Below, piece after piece: positions 32,918 to 43,566 of a DNA stretch of 64,000 bases. The translations under genes and the position numbers were made by a program. Origin of the DNA: Euphorbia lathyris (Eukaryota; Streptophyta; Magnoliopsida; Malpighiales; Euphorbiaceae). Position 1 is the first letter of the stretch. Each line of letters starts with the position of its first letter. Under the pieces are notes generated by a model. That model did not search any database and was not told the origin of the DNA. It was given only the letters and a program-made list of their open reading frames with translations. The DNA lies in contig NC_088916.1 in assembly GCF_963576675.1 (NCBI RefSeq), forward strand, positions 22,419,501-22,483,500, written 5' to 3'.

Positions 32918-33204
32918 GTTCAGTACGTCAAGCAGGTAGTTATATTACTGATGAACTTTTTAATGTCATTGTTGATATGGAGGAAACGTTTATGGAGGGG
33001 AATGTTGATTGCATCATGGTGAAGCTGAAAGGCATAAACGCTTTTATGTCTTTATTTTATGTGTTCGTGATGTGTTTTATTCTGAAACGAGAGTAGAAGA
33101 AAGCGGATTTGAAGGAGAAGCTGAAGGAAGTGAAGAAGAATCTGAAACACAAGACTGAGCAATGTAACAATGATGGTTTAGGTCGCAATAATGATCTTAT
33201 TTGA
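32918..33204 (+). pseudogene. Decayed tandem copy of the small coiled-coil gene
   Basis: It aligns with 32455-32744 (DELFNVIVDMEETFMEGN, then KLKGINAFMSLF, then KEKLKEVKKNLK) with substitutions, stops and no N-terminal serine stretch or start codon. Confidence 0.65.
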
Positions 33205-33335
33205 TCTTTGTAAGAAATGTATTATCAAGACATATAATAACAAGTTGTTCCAAAAAAAATCACAGGTTTCAAAGTGAAGTCAAATAACAAAATATACTGT
33301 TAGGGTAAAGAAAGTTTAGATATAGGGATTTTACC

Positions 33336-36300
33336 TTATCTCTTTGCTTTTTCTGGGCAGTTTCTAATGTCATGGTTGCACAATTGGTGACATCCTTTGC
33401 ACATCCTTTGTTTTTTCTGTGATTGTTCAATTGCTTTCTCTTTTTCTCCCTTCAATATTTTCTCACTGTTTGTAAGCTGAATCCCAGTTCCTTTGTTTTT
33501 AGAAATTTTAGGTTCTTTGATTAGAACTTCAGAGGGCCGACTTGTTCCAACCAACATCTCTATGTCTTGAATTTTAGTAGAATTATTGATGTTCTTTCTT
33601 TTCTTTGCTTCCAGCTCTGTCCTCAATGTTTGAATTTTTCTTGTGAGATTATTTAGGTCCTCTTCATCCCCTTCAGCCAAAGACACAGTCATGTGAATCT
33701 CACTCCATAAGTTATTCAACATTATTTTCTTTCCCATTGTTCTAGCACATTCCTCTATAACATTATTTTGCAATGTTATCTCTGGTAATATTTTCCATCT
33801 ATTTAGCACATACTAGTCAGGAATTTTTTCCAGCATCCTATCCTTCCATACGAGTACCATATGTCTACAGGAAATTCCTGCTCTATTGAACATCTTGCAC
33901 AAACATGTTGTGTCACTGTTGTCTGTATTATAAACAACCTGATATGTTGTTTTTTTACCTTTTTCTCTTACAGTGATTCTGCATTTTTCAGTGTGTTTCT
34001 GTATATCATCAACGCCACATTTAAATGAAGCATCTATCACTTGTTTTTGAAATTCATAGAAGATTGTTCTTGTAAATACTTCTGATCCATGCTTTTCGAT
34101 AGGAATTGGTGTTTGAGTCATAAGTATTGAGTGTTTAGAATCATTGTCATTTTTTCCTTGTGCATGTCTTTGTGCTTCCATTGCACCCTCAAACCGGAGG
34201 AGGAATTCAATGAGAGTTAAATGACTTTTTGTGAAAGAAGTGAAGAAGTGATTTTCACTTTCTGACCTTGAGGTTGTTCTCATTAAGCCCGCTAGGAATG
34301 AGTCTCTGAAATAAGCAGGAATCCATGTTGATCTTATATCATACATGTGTTTCAGCCATCCATGTTCTTGTAAATTGAATTCCAAAATAATTTCCATCCA
34401 TTTTTGTTCAAACTCTTCTGGTTCCAATTCTACACTCCACACGCAAGAATTTATCTTTGTAATAAAATCTGTTTCTTGCATTATTTGTCTTCCTGTATTT
34501 GTAAGAAAAGAGTTTAGAATACAATTAATGTATGCGTATTGAACAACACATATATCATTTTGGAACATTTTATGTATTCATATGGAACAACACATGTATT
34601 ATGTTGGAACATTGTATTTATTGAATGGGACAATAGAAAATAAATAGTATAGAATTATTTTTCGTACTTATTTTGTCTGACATCTTCTTCATAATGTGCC
34701 ACATGCAAAATCTGTGTTTTGTTTTTTTAAAAACATTTTTTATTGCAACTATCATTGCTGGATCTTGGTCTGTTATCAAGCAAGTCGGCTCATTGTTGTC
34801 CATTGCTTTCAGAAATGTTTTAAAAACCCACTCAAATGATGCAATATCTTCGTTAGCCACGAAACAAGATGCAAATGTAATACATTTTTTGTGGTTGTCA
34901 ACCCTAGTAAATGGTCCAAATATCATATTATACTTGTTCATTGTAACATAAAAATAAGTTTTCTGTTTGAAGAACATGATACAATTTTTGTGTTTCAAAA
35001 TCGGTATATTAATGGCAGAAAGCAATAATTTTATGCCAAAGATTATTATGTAGTACCTGTTTGTGCTATATGTTGTGTCAAATGAGACTCTATCACCATA
35101 AAGAGCGTAGTTTTTTATACACACAGGATCTGCCCATAAAGCTCTACAGAGTCGGCCTTCTTGATCTACTTCAAATTCGAAAAATAATGCACTCCATAAC
35201 TCCCTTTTTTCTGAAAATTATCTACAAACATTTGTGCATCTGAATCTTTAATATATGCTTTCAAGCCTCTCTGGAAGTTTTTAAAATCTATCTTCGATGC
35301 ACCAATATTTTCATATCCTCCATAAAGTTCCTTTGCTTGTCTATAAGTTCTTAGAGGACCAACATTCATCTGTTCAACCAAATCAGAATTTATTTATTTT
35401 TAGATGAAATGAGTAAAATTCTACAAGTAAACAGAATATTTTATTTATAATGCATAACTATTATGAAGAAGATTTTTTACCTTTGCATTATTAACTACCA
35501 TCTTTTTCAGTAGAAGGTTCATGTTTCTGCCCTCTTTTTGATATTGTACACATCCTGGAGTGTATAGAAGATGATTATGTTCTTCTTTAAACTGTGTCAC
35601 TTCATAGTTTCCATTGTTGGAAAGTTTGATAATCATTTTAGCACTGCATCCTACGCGACTAAGTGTCTTTTTTCTGGTTTTTATATCACTGGATGTTGCT
35701 TTTCTTTTGTGATATTTGTAACCTTCTTTATTGCATACAAAAAATTGTTCTTTTATAACACCTTGTTTCTTTGTTGAAGTTGATATCGTACTATTAAATC
35801 CAGCAGCACATGCATATGATTTGTAGAATTCTTGAGCTTTATTATAATTCTCAAATATCATTCCAAGAGCAGGTTTTAACTCATTTGAACAATTAGGAAT
35901 CTATATTTTTGTTCTGTTAGGGCTGAGTCTTGTGATTACTTCTGGTGTGTAAGGTACAATTGCAGTAGAAGAGTAACTAGGCGAAAGCAAATCTACAAAA
36001 CAGGTAAGAGAGTTGAGATTAGGACAAATATGTACTTTGAACAAATGGTACATTAGTTCGGAACAATTAGTATATCTAGTTTGAACAAATAATATATTAA
36101 TATGGAACAAATGATATATTCACATGGAACAAGAATTACAATTTGTTAGAATTTACAGTACAGTTTTTGTTTGCTCATCAGTGTAAGAAAGCTATTATCA
36201 AGTCTGAGAATAAGTTTAGAACAACTATTATCAAGAAATCCATAAATTTCAGATAAATCTATTATCAACAAATCCATATATATCAGATAAATGTAAAGTT

Positions 36301-36398
36301 TCAGATATAAGCAAAATACCTGGAGATGATGTTGTGGTCTGTGCCATATTGCACTGATTGTTGTCTTCAGATTCCATATTTTGTTGTTCGTATTCCAT
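33336..36398 (-). pseudogene. FAR1-type MULE transposase
   Basis: Minus-strand exons. 36398-36320 is the start (MEYEQQNMESEDNNQCNM). 35992-about 35460 holds the FAR1 DNA-binding zinc domain (KAQEFYKSYACAAGF, CNKEGY, VGCSAKMIIK, EEHNHLL). 35381-about 34660 holds the DDE core (YALYGDRVSFDTTYSTN with the first Asp, CLITDQDPAM with the second, HRFCMWHIMKK). 34505-33336 continues it and has the SWIM zinc finger CLCKMFNRAGISCRHM. The C-terminal extension ends in a zinc-knuckle-like CKGCHQLCNHDIRNC. Breaks: TAG at 35901-35903 before the FAR1 domain, one T missing in a T run near 35185, and TAG at 33813-33815 where Lys is usual after KIPD. It would cut and paste the element in the nucleus if intact. 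FAR1/FHY3 transcription factors derive from such transposases. Confidence 0.88.
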
Positions 36399-36682
36399 AT
36401 TCAGATTGAATTACATGAATACAGATGAGAAATCAATCGATAATGTTGATGTCAAGAGAATCGATCAGTAATGTTGATAGTAGGAAATCGATCGATAATT
36501 CAACGGAGAAGAAAATCAGAGTTTAATCTCAGATTAGAAATCGATCGATGATTGTGAGAGAAGAAAATCGATCAAGAATGTTGAAGAATGAGTTTGATTC
36601 GCGCGTTTTTCCTGTGAAGAACAGAGGAGAATTGACGCGTGTTTTTTGTTTGAATTTTATTGCCAAAACGACGTAGTTTTGT

Positions 36683-36742
36683 TGTGTCACACAATAAGCT
36701 TATTGTCACAACTTAAGCTCTTGTCACGCTGGATCTCACCCC
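36683..36742 (-). repeat. Right terminal inverted repeat of the large MULE
   Basis: On the minus strand it holds GTGTGACA (36685-36692), TTGTGACA (36704-36711) and GCGTGACA (36722-36729), spaced 19 and 18 bp. Confidence 0.75.
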
Positions 36743-36785
36743 TATATATATATATATAATACACTATAATATAAAACAGTAACGA

Positions 36786-37423
36786 TTGAGCAGTGGGTCT
36801 TCTTGGAATACGAACACCTCCCTGACTTGTCTTCATTCTGTCATTCTATTGGTTATTCTGTATGAAGTTGTAGACGTAATCCTGGCCGTCAGGAGCAACC
36901 CAAAGCAGAGTTCATCCAAAGGGAAGGGAAGAAGCATGTTCAAGATTCGGAACAGGGTAATACTAATCGTGTTTGGCAAAAGAAAGTGCAAACAACGGAA
37001 GCGGTAAAACCTCCTACTAATGTGCAAACTGCCAAAGCGGAAAACCTTCCTCCCAGTGTTAATTGTGAAGAGCAGAATAACTCAGGGAAGCAACTAGTTC
37101 TACACGATATGGCTAATTCTTCATCTCGCTGGGCGGATTGTCCATCTAATGGTGAACATGTTGCAGAACATGGAATTCATTCTCCTCAACTCGACCAGGA
37201 TCTGGAGAATCTTGGATGGAAAGCTCACACCTTTTCAGGTAACTCGTATAGCCCTTCTGTTATACCTTCGGAGTCATCAGATAAAGTTGCATATTTGTCT
37301 CTGGTATGGAAAGTGCAGGACGAGGAGCCTTGGACTACGGTGCAAAAAAAGAATAAAAGTTCCATTATCTCATCGCAGACTCGTGAGAAAAGGCCTAGCA
37401 AGCCTCCACAATGTTTCCAATGA
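36786..37423 (+). pseudogene. LINE ORF1 C-terminal part
   Basis: An early frame holds a CCHC-like piece (SSFCHSIGYSV, with a stop where a residue before SCRRN is expected). Then from 36986 a frame encodes a disordered, S/N/Q-rich tail ending EEPWTTVQKKNKS and PPQCFQ. This is the nucleic-acid-binding protein of plant L1 elements. Confidence 0.65.
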
Positions 37424-40400
37424 TTATTTTATTTTGGAATTTTTGGGGCATTGCAAATGCCTGCTCACAACGTCCTTTGAAGTTACTCTGTCTTCAGCAC
37501 CGTCCTGACATACTCTGCCTTGCAGAGCCGCTTGTTCATTATGACTCTATTTCTGATACCTTTTGCCGTTCAATTCGAATGTTTATTACTACCTGGAATA
37601 ATAAGCCTACGCCTTCACTATGGGTAATTGCTAGAGATTGCTCAGCGTCTCTGTTTTCTCCTCCTCTGATCAGTAGGTGACTGTGAAGTACGACTCTGGG
37701 GGCAAGTTTCATCATCTTTCTTTTATTTATGCCCATAATACTGCCTCTGATCGATGATATCTGTGGTCAGAGCTCTGTAATATAAAGGATAGTGTGAGTG
37801 AAAATTGGCTTGTTTTTTGGGATTTCAATGCAGTAACAGGTTCTCATGAGAAGACTGGTTCTCCTTCATCTTCTAGCTCTTGCCGGGATTTCAGGAACTT
37901 CATTAATCATTGTGCATTACTTGATATTGGTTCTCTTGGGCATTTCTATACTTGGATGGATGGGAGGCAAGGATCGTCACATATTGAATGTAGGCTAGAC
38001 ATAGCGTTAATTTCTGCCAGATGATGGACACTTGGGATACTGTCACTTGTACTTCGCTTGCCAGATGTCGTTCAGATCACTCTCCTATGCTTTTAAATTG
38101 CCAATCTGGGGGTCAGCGTGTGGCCAGATGTAGGTTCCATTCTATGTGGTTAACCCATGGCTCTCTTAGAGAGGTGATTTCATCATATTGGTCAACGTCT
38201 CACCTTTCCCTTCCCCCCGCTCAGCTCTTCTATCACAAACTTAGGACGCTTCGGCCAATCTTACGAGAATGGAACCGAGCTGTATTTGGGCGGGTTGAAA
38301 ATAGAATTAGTTTGGCTGAGGGTCGACTCAATGATGTGCAAAGTCGAATTGAGGAATTGTATTGCTCAACTGAACTTTGTAATGCTGAAATGCAAGCAAA
38401 GGAGGATCTAGATATTCAGTTGTTACGACAGGAAATGCTTTACAGGGAAAATATTCGGATTAAATGGATAAAAGTTAGAGACAAAAACACAAGTTTTTTC
38501 TATAGATCAGCAAGAGTCAGACAATCAAGGATTGGGATTCATAATTTAATGATTAATGGGCAGCCAACATCGAATATAATTAACACAATTGTTGATCATG
38601 TAATTGAGTATTTCTCCACTCTTTTTACAAGCTCAAGCGAACGGGTCAACCTTTCTTCTATGAGTACTATGATTCCTTCTCTAGTAACCACAAAGGAGAA
38701 CAACTTTCTAACCACCAAACCTACTAGTGAGGAGATCCGTCGAACGGTTTTTGAAATGGATCCGGATAGTGCTCCTGGCCCGGATGGTTTTGGGGGCAAT
38801 TTCTACCAAGGCTTTTGGGACGTCATTGGAGAGGATGTATGCAATATGGTAGGTTCTTTCTTTGATAATGGTTTGTGTCTATCCTGGATTGAATTCTAAC
38901 CTTATGGCCCTTATTCTTAAATTTTCCGAAGTTGATAGAGTGGAAAACTTTAGGCCAATTGTAATGAGCAATTTTGGTTTTAAAATAATCTCAAAGATAT
39001 TAGCTGACCGTCTAGTAGGAATTGCAACTAGAAGTATCTCTGTTAATCAATATGGGTTTCTAAAAGGTCGAATCGTTCATCAATGTATTGCCATTGCATC
39101 AGAAGAGATTAATATGTTGGATCGGAAATGTTTTGGGGGACACATGGCTTTAAAAATTGATATTAGGAAAGCCTTTGACACTATCGATTGGAATTTCCTA
39201 CTTAAGGTCCTTGATTCCTTTGGTTTCTCACTTACTTTCAGGGATTGGATTTTAAACATTATGTCTTCTTCCTGTATTTCTGTCATGGTGGATGGCATCC
39301 CGAGAGAGTATTTTAGATGTTCCCGTGGTGTGAGACAAGGTGATCCCCTATCTCCCATTCTCTTTGGAATTGCTAAAGATTTCTTCACCCGATGGTTTTT
39401 AAAGCTTGAGCATGAGGGGGGCTTATTCGACAATGCATTATCTTGGTGGGAATTCATTCCCTTCTCATCTGCTATTTGCAGATGACATGTTGGTCTTTGG
39501 TGTTGCTTCTATACGGAATATGTGTACACTTAAGAATCTTTTTCAATTTTACGGGAGCATTTCTGGTCAACAGGTCAGTTGGGCAAAGTCCTATGTGTTC
39601 TTTGGCAAGCATGTGTCTAGTATCAGGGCTAACATGCTGGCGGGTTGCCTTGGAATCCACATGGCTCAGCTGCCTTTCATTTATCTTGGAGTTCCTCTAT
39701 TTAAGGGAGCACCACGGGCTCAGTTTCTGTGTTAGTTAGCTGACAAATTTCTTGCTTAATTTAGTAATTGGAAAGGAAATGCACTATCTTTTGCTGGGAT
39801 ATTGACTCTTATAAAATCAGCAATAACTGGTTCTCTTGTGCATTCTTTTCTTCTTTACTGATGGCCTATGGGATCGCTGAAAAGACTCAACAGAAATGTG
39901 CGAAATTTTCTTTGGAGTGGCTATACAGATACGAAGAATTTAATTACGGTCCCTTGGTGGATTTGTTGCCATGGTATGAAAGATGGAGGACTGTGAGTGA
40001 AGGACTTCAAGACCTTTAATCAGGCTCTATTGGGCAAGGTGTGTTGGGAACTAATCCATAAGACTAGCTTTGCTATCCATATGATGCGTTCAAGATTTCT
40101 CTCAAAATCAGGTTTACCTAAACTCTTCATTGCTCCATCGTCAATTTGGTACTCTTGTCGAGCAACTTATGATTTGATCAGGGATAACTCACATTGGTGG
40201 ATTGGCATATCGTCAACTTTAAATTTTTGGTCAGACAAACGGATCAAGCCGACAGTGGCCGACAACCTAGGTATTCCTGCACGGAATCAACGCCAACTGT
40301 TTAACTGTGTTGATGATTTCTAGAATGGGATCGAGTGGTATAATTTAGACCGCCTTCCTATGCATATCCAGAACCATATTCGATCGATAAACAAAGGGTT

Positions 40401-41430
40401 GGATCAGTCGAACTTTTGCATTTGGAAGCCTTATATGAAAAGAGAATTTTCAGTAAAGACGTTTCATTCTAATCTGATTCCTAGTATCTCTAGAGCTGAT
40501 TGGCAATTATTCATCCGGGGTCAACATATTCCCCTATCTAGATCAATGCTAATCTGGCGAGTAATACATGGCAGAGTGACAACTCAATCAATTCTTCAGA
40601 AGTCGGGCTTGCAACTGGCGAGTCGGTGTGTTTGTTGCAATTTTGCATGGGCGCTTTGGCATGAAATTGAGAGGATTTTCAATCGTTCAATTGTCGCCTT
40701 TCCTTCTTTTGTCTCCTTTTTTTATAATCTTCGTGGTCTGTCGTTTGGGATGCAGGTTTCTGCTCATTGGAGCTCAGCGGTCGTCACCTGTGTCTAGCTC
40801 ATTTGGAAGATCGGAAATGAAGCTTTGTTCAATGATTTATTGTTGTCTACTTCAGCTACAATTCGTTCCATTCGGCTGCTAATTCGTAAGGTTCGGTCTG
40901 GTATTTCGGGATGTTGTCTCTCCCAGCATGATGCGGTGATCCTGGCTCGTCTTCAGGTCCCGATCAGACCCCCTCGGGCACCTAACATCATCTCGATAAA
41001 ATGGATTCCCCCACCGTCTTATTGGCTGGAGGTTAATGTTGACGGATTTGCACTGGGCTCCCCGAGGGCTGCTGGCGCCGGTGGAGTATTCCGATCGTCT
41101 AGAGGGTTTTCCAAATGGTGTTTTGCATTCCAAATCGCTTCCTCTTATGCTTATATTGTTGAGCTAAAGGCGGTAATTTTTGCAGTTAACCAAGCTTGGG
41201 AAAAGAACTGGCATAGGCTTTGGATTGAATCGGACTCCTTGTTAGTGATCAATAAATTAAAGTCACATTCTACCAACGTTTCTTGGTTTGTCCATCAAGA
41301 TAGTGCTCGCAGATGTCCGTCATGATTACCCACATATGTAGAGAAGGTAATCGGGTTGTTGATCCTTTAGCCTGCTTCGGCGTCTCTTCCTCCTCTGACA
41401 TTACGTGGTGGCAATCGGCTCCGCACTTCT
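37411..41430 (+). pseudogene. LINE ORF2: endonuclease, reverse transcriptase, RNase H
   Basis: It overlaps the ORF1 end. The endonuclease starts ILFWNFWGIANACSQRPLK and has WDFNAVTGSHEKTGS (first residue usually Gly) and GHFYTWMDGRQGSSHIECRLD. RT motifs: FRPIVMSNFGFKIISKILAD, GGHMALKIDIRKAFDTIDW, GVRQGDPLSPILF, LLFADDMLVFG. A zinc-like region near 40620 (SRCVCCNFA) and the RNase H (VNVDGFALGS, YIVELKAVIFA, IESDSLLVI, then REGNRVVDPLA) close it. The domains fall in at least five different frame blocks. Confidence 0.88.
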
Positions 41431-41669
41431 GCCACTCACTGCTTTTTGATGATATCTGTAATGTTGGTCACTTTAAATTTCACCGATTTATTTGTTTTTG
41501 TTTTTTTGTTATTTTATTTTGTTACTTTGTTTTTCCGTTCCCCCCCATTGTTACATTATTTTATTTTATTTTTAATAATATCGGGTTTTCAGTGCGTGCT
41601 CTTGGGATGCCAACCTAGTTGGGATTCCAGGATCATTGCTACTGTATCGTCCCAGCTTCTATAAAAAAA

Positions 41670-42185
41670 TATAGGGAAAATTCCAAAACTGGGTAAAATG
41701 GGAGGCTCATTTACATATTTAACCCATTTACTCATCCTACTACATATCTAGACTGATTTTATGTGACTTTCCCATAATACCCCTAATCTTCCCACTTCCC
41801 ACCACTCGCGTACGGCCGCTCCCCCTATCTCCTTGTTTACGCGAAAAGTTGCTCCTGCATTAAGGATTTGAAGACTTTTGATCTTCCTTTCTTCCTTTAA
41901 ATTGCACGAAATCTACACCATTTCGTCAAAATCACAATGAATTTCTCTTTTTCCTCTCTTCATCTCTTGATTCTGCAACTTCCTAACCCTAGAAAATGAA
42001 TCCATGGTTTTTCATCTTCATGTTCGTTGCTTGGTTTCTTTCTTCTTGTTACCATCAAAGAAATGGTTTTTCTACGATATTTGCTTCGTTCTTCCCATGT
42101 TATCATATTGTTATTGTCGCTTTTGGGGTGAAAGGGGCGAAAAATGTAAGTATTTGTTGTTTTTTCTGCATTTTTTCATGAATTC
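41670..42185. other. Transposon-end-like sequence
   Basis: It begins GGGAAAATTCCAAAACTGGG, a style of end seen in plant DNA transposons, directly after the LINE tail. The matching far end is not found before the gypsy LTR at 42575, so this may be one half of an element split by the gypsy insertion. A 61-codon ORF at 41996 has a hydrophobic start but no support. Confidence 0.35.
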
Positions 42186-42475
42186 ACTTTGTAATCGATG
42201 GTTTCGTGAAGATTTGCAAAGAGAAAGAGCCTGGAAAGTGATGATCTACTTCGTTAATCGATGATTTCGTGAGGATATGCGAAGAGAAAGAGTCTGAAAC
42301 GTATGGATCTACCTCGTGAATCGATTAGTTCGTGAAGTCTGCGAATAGATCCTCACGTTTTAGACCTCGCAGACTTCGCGAAAGCATCGATATGCGATGT
42401 AGATAGTCACGTTTCAAACCTCACAGACTTTGCGAAACAATCGATTAGCGAAGTAAAATCACCTCTTTCCCTGCA
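42186..42475. repeat. Direct plus inverted 60-70-bp repeats
   Basis: Two and a half head-to-tail units beginning AATCGATGATTTCGTGA (42196, 42257, 42318) are followed by two inverted units ending in CGCGAAAGCATCGATA and GCGAAACAATCGATT. The two halves could pair as a long imperfect hairpin. Confidence 0.6.
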
Positions 42476-42651
42476 CATTTACATTCGCATGCTTCACTAA
42501 TCTTCATTTCACGAAGCCAAAATCGTCTTTTTCCCTGCCTAACACGATTAATTTTTTCTAAAGGTGGTTGAATATGTAACATCCCTTTCTAGAAGGTGAC
42601 GTACTGGGCTGCAGGGGAGATGATTTTCCTTCCTGTATAGGGATTAACTTC

Positions 42652-42714
42652 CCTCAAGATTGACACATTCACTCCTAAAATGGTTGGTTAGGAGAGATTG
42701 TGTCAATCTTGGGG
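42652..42714 (-). other. Strong 63-nt hairpin near the LTR end
   Basis: The outer arms CAAGATTGACACA (42655-42667) and TGTGTCAATCTTG (42699-42711) pair perfectly, extended by C-G and G-T pairs. Inner arms CTCCTAA (42672-42678) and TTAGGAG (42688-42694) pair as well. Confidence 0.8.
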
Positions 42715-43308
42715 TGCACCATGGGACACGTTGTTAGACGAGGTGTCGCGGCCTAATCTCCCGGGCGGACCGGGGGGTGGACACCTCATGGCGACGTAAG
42801 CGGTGATTGGCGTCGAAAGCAACCAATCGTGGAATCAAGCTGCTCGGCGGGACCGAAGCTCGGAGTATGGAAGAGTCGCCACCCACGAATGGGAAAATGA
42901 ACACCGATCCCTTGCGGGAGACCGGTGAGGGTTCGGGAAACTTAGGTACGAGCCGAGAAGGCTAGCTCCTTTCCGGAGAAAGGCTACTAGGCACCCCGAC
43001 ATCGCCCGGTTATGAACCACCGCCCTCCTACTCAGCGTGTTAGGCGATAACGGACTAATCGCATATTTCTTTAAGTTTAAAATTCATTTGAAACCTTTTC
43101 TTTCTCGTTTTGAAAACCGTTTTGAGCATATATTATTGAAAGCCACTTTGGTAAAAAAATCACCCATTTACATTGATGCTAAATATATAAAAGAGAGAGG
43201 GGGAGAAGGAAGAATTAATTTATTTACAGTGTGTCTTATGCTTCGATTCGTATGTTAACTTTACACTAAACTCGCTCCCCAAAAACGAATTTATTTACAT
43301 GGTTCATA

Positions 43309-43566
43309 CCTTAATCGCCGTTGGAACGATTTAGGTACGTTTTAAAACCCCGTTGATTTACATGACCTCTTCTCGAATCGCCGTTGGAACGATTCGAGTG
43401 TTTGAAAATGTGGAATAAAGAATTTCAATCCAAAAACGTGGTTAGGCATACAGGTCAATTTATTTTGTATAAACCGTTTAAGAAAACGATTCAAAACTCT
43501 ATTATTTACAATTAAAAACGATTTTAACTACAAGGTTCGCCTAATCCGTCGTTGGAACGGATTAAG
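43309..43566 (-). repeat. Three hairpins with a conserved 9-nt loop and covarying stems
   Basis: Plus-strand stems are CCTTAATCG/CGATTTAGG (43309-43335), CTCGAATCG/CGATTCGAG (43372-43398) and CCTAATCCG/CGGATTAAG (43540-43566). Each encloses YCGTTGGAA. Stem sequences differ but pairing is kept, apart from one mismatch in the first and third. Confidence 0.75.

Larger units (their letters stand above)
23457..36742. mobile_element. 13.3-kb MULE with FAR1-type transposase and two Ulp1/C48-like protease domains
   Basis: The ends are imperfect inverted repeats of about 55 bp: left GGAGAGATCAGGTGTGACA..., right (reverse complement) GGGGTGAGATCCAGCGTGAC.... (TA)n tracts lie at both outer sides (23439-23456 and 36743-36758), consistent with a 9-11 bp target duplication within a TA repeat. 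Inside are a plus-strand multi-exon Ulp1 gene (24063-30060), a tandem repeat block, a small coiled-coil gene and a minus-strand FAR1-like transposase (33336-36398). MULEs carrying Ulp1-like genes are known in plants (Kaonashi type in Arabidopsis). Coding sequences contain several stops, so the copy is decayed. Confidence 0.85.
36778..41669 (+). mobile_element. L1-type LINE with RNase H, 5'-truncated
   Basis: The element starts within ORF1 (zinc-knuckle region EYEHLPDLSSFCHSIGY), contains ORF2 with endonuclease, RT and RNase H, and ends in a short A run at 41662-41669. It abuts the MULE's right TA tract with only about 20 bases between. Many frameshifts show that it is inactive. I could not confirm a target duplication. 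Confidence 0.88.

Noticed and set aside
41996..42264. Two overlapping ORFs with hydrophobic starts
   Set aside because: Short, no family resemblance, located in a transposon-end-like sequence, no promoter or splice evidence.
42872..42884. AGAGTCGCCACCC, resembling a Tat-type primer site in reverse
   Set aside because: It lies inside the LTR as defined by the polypurine tract and the TGTA...TACA ends.
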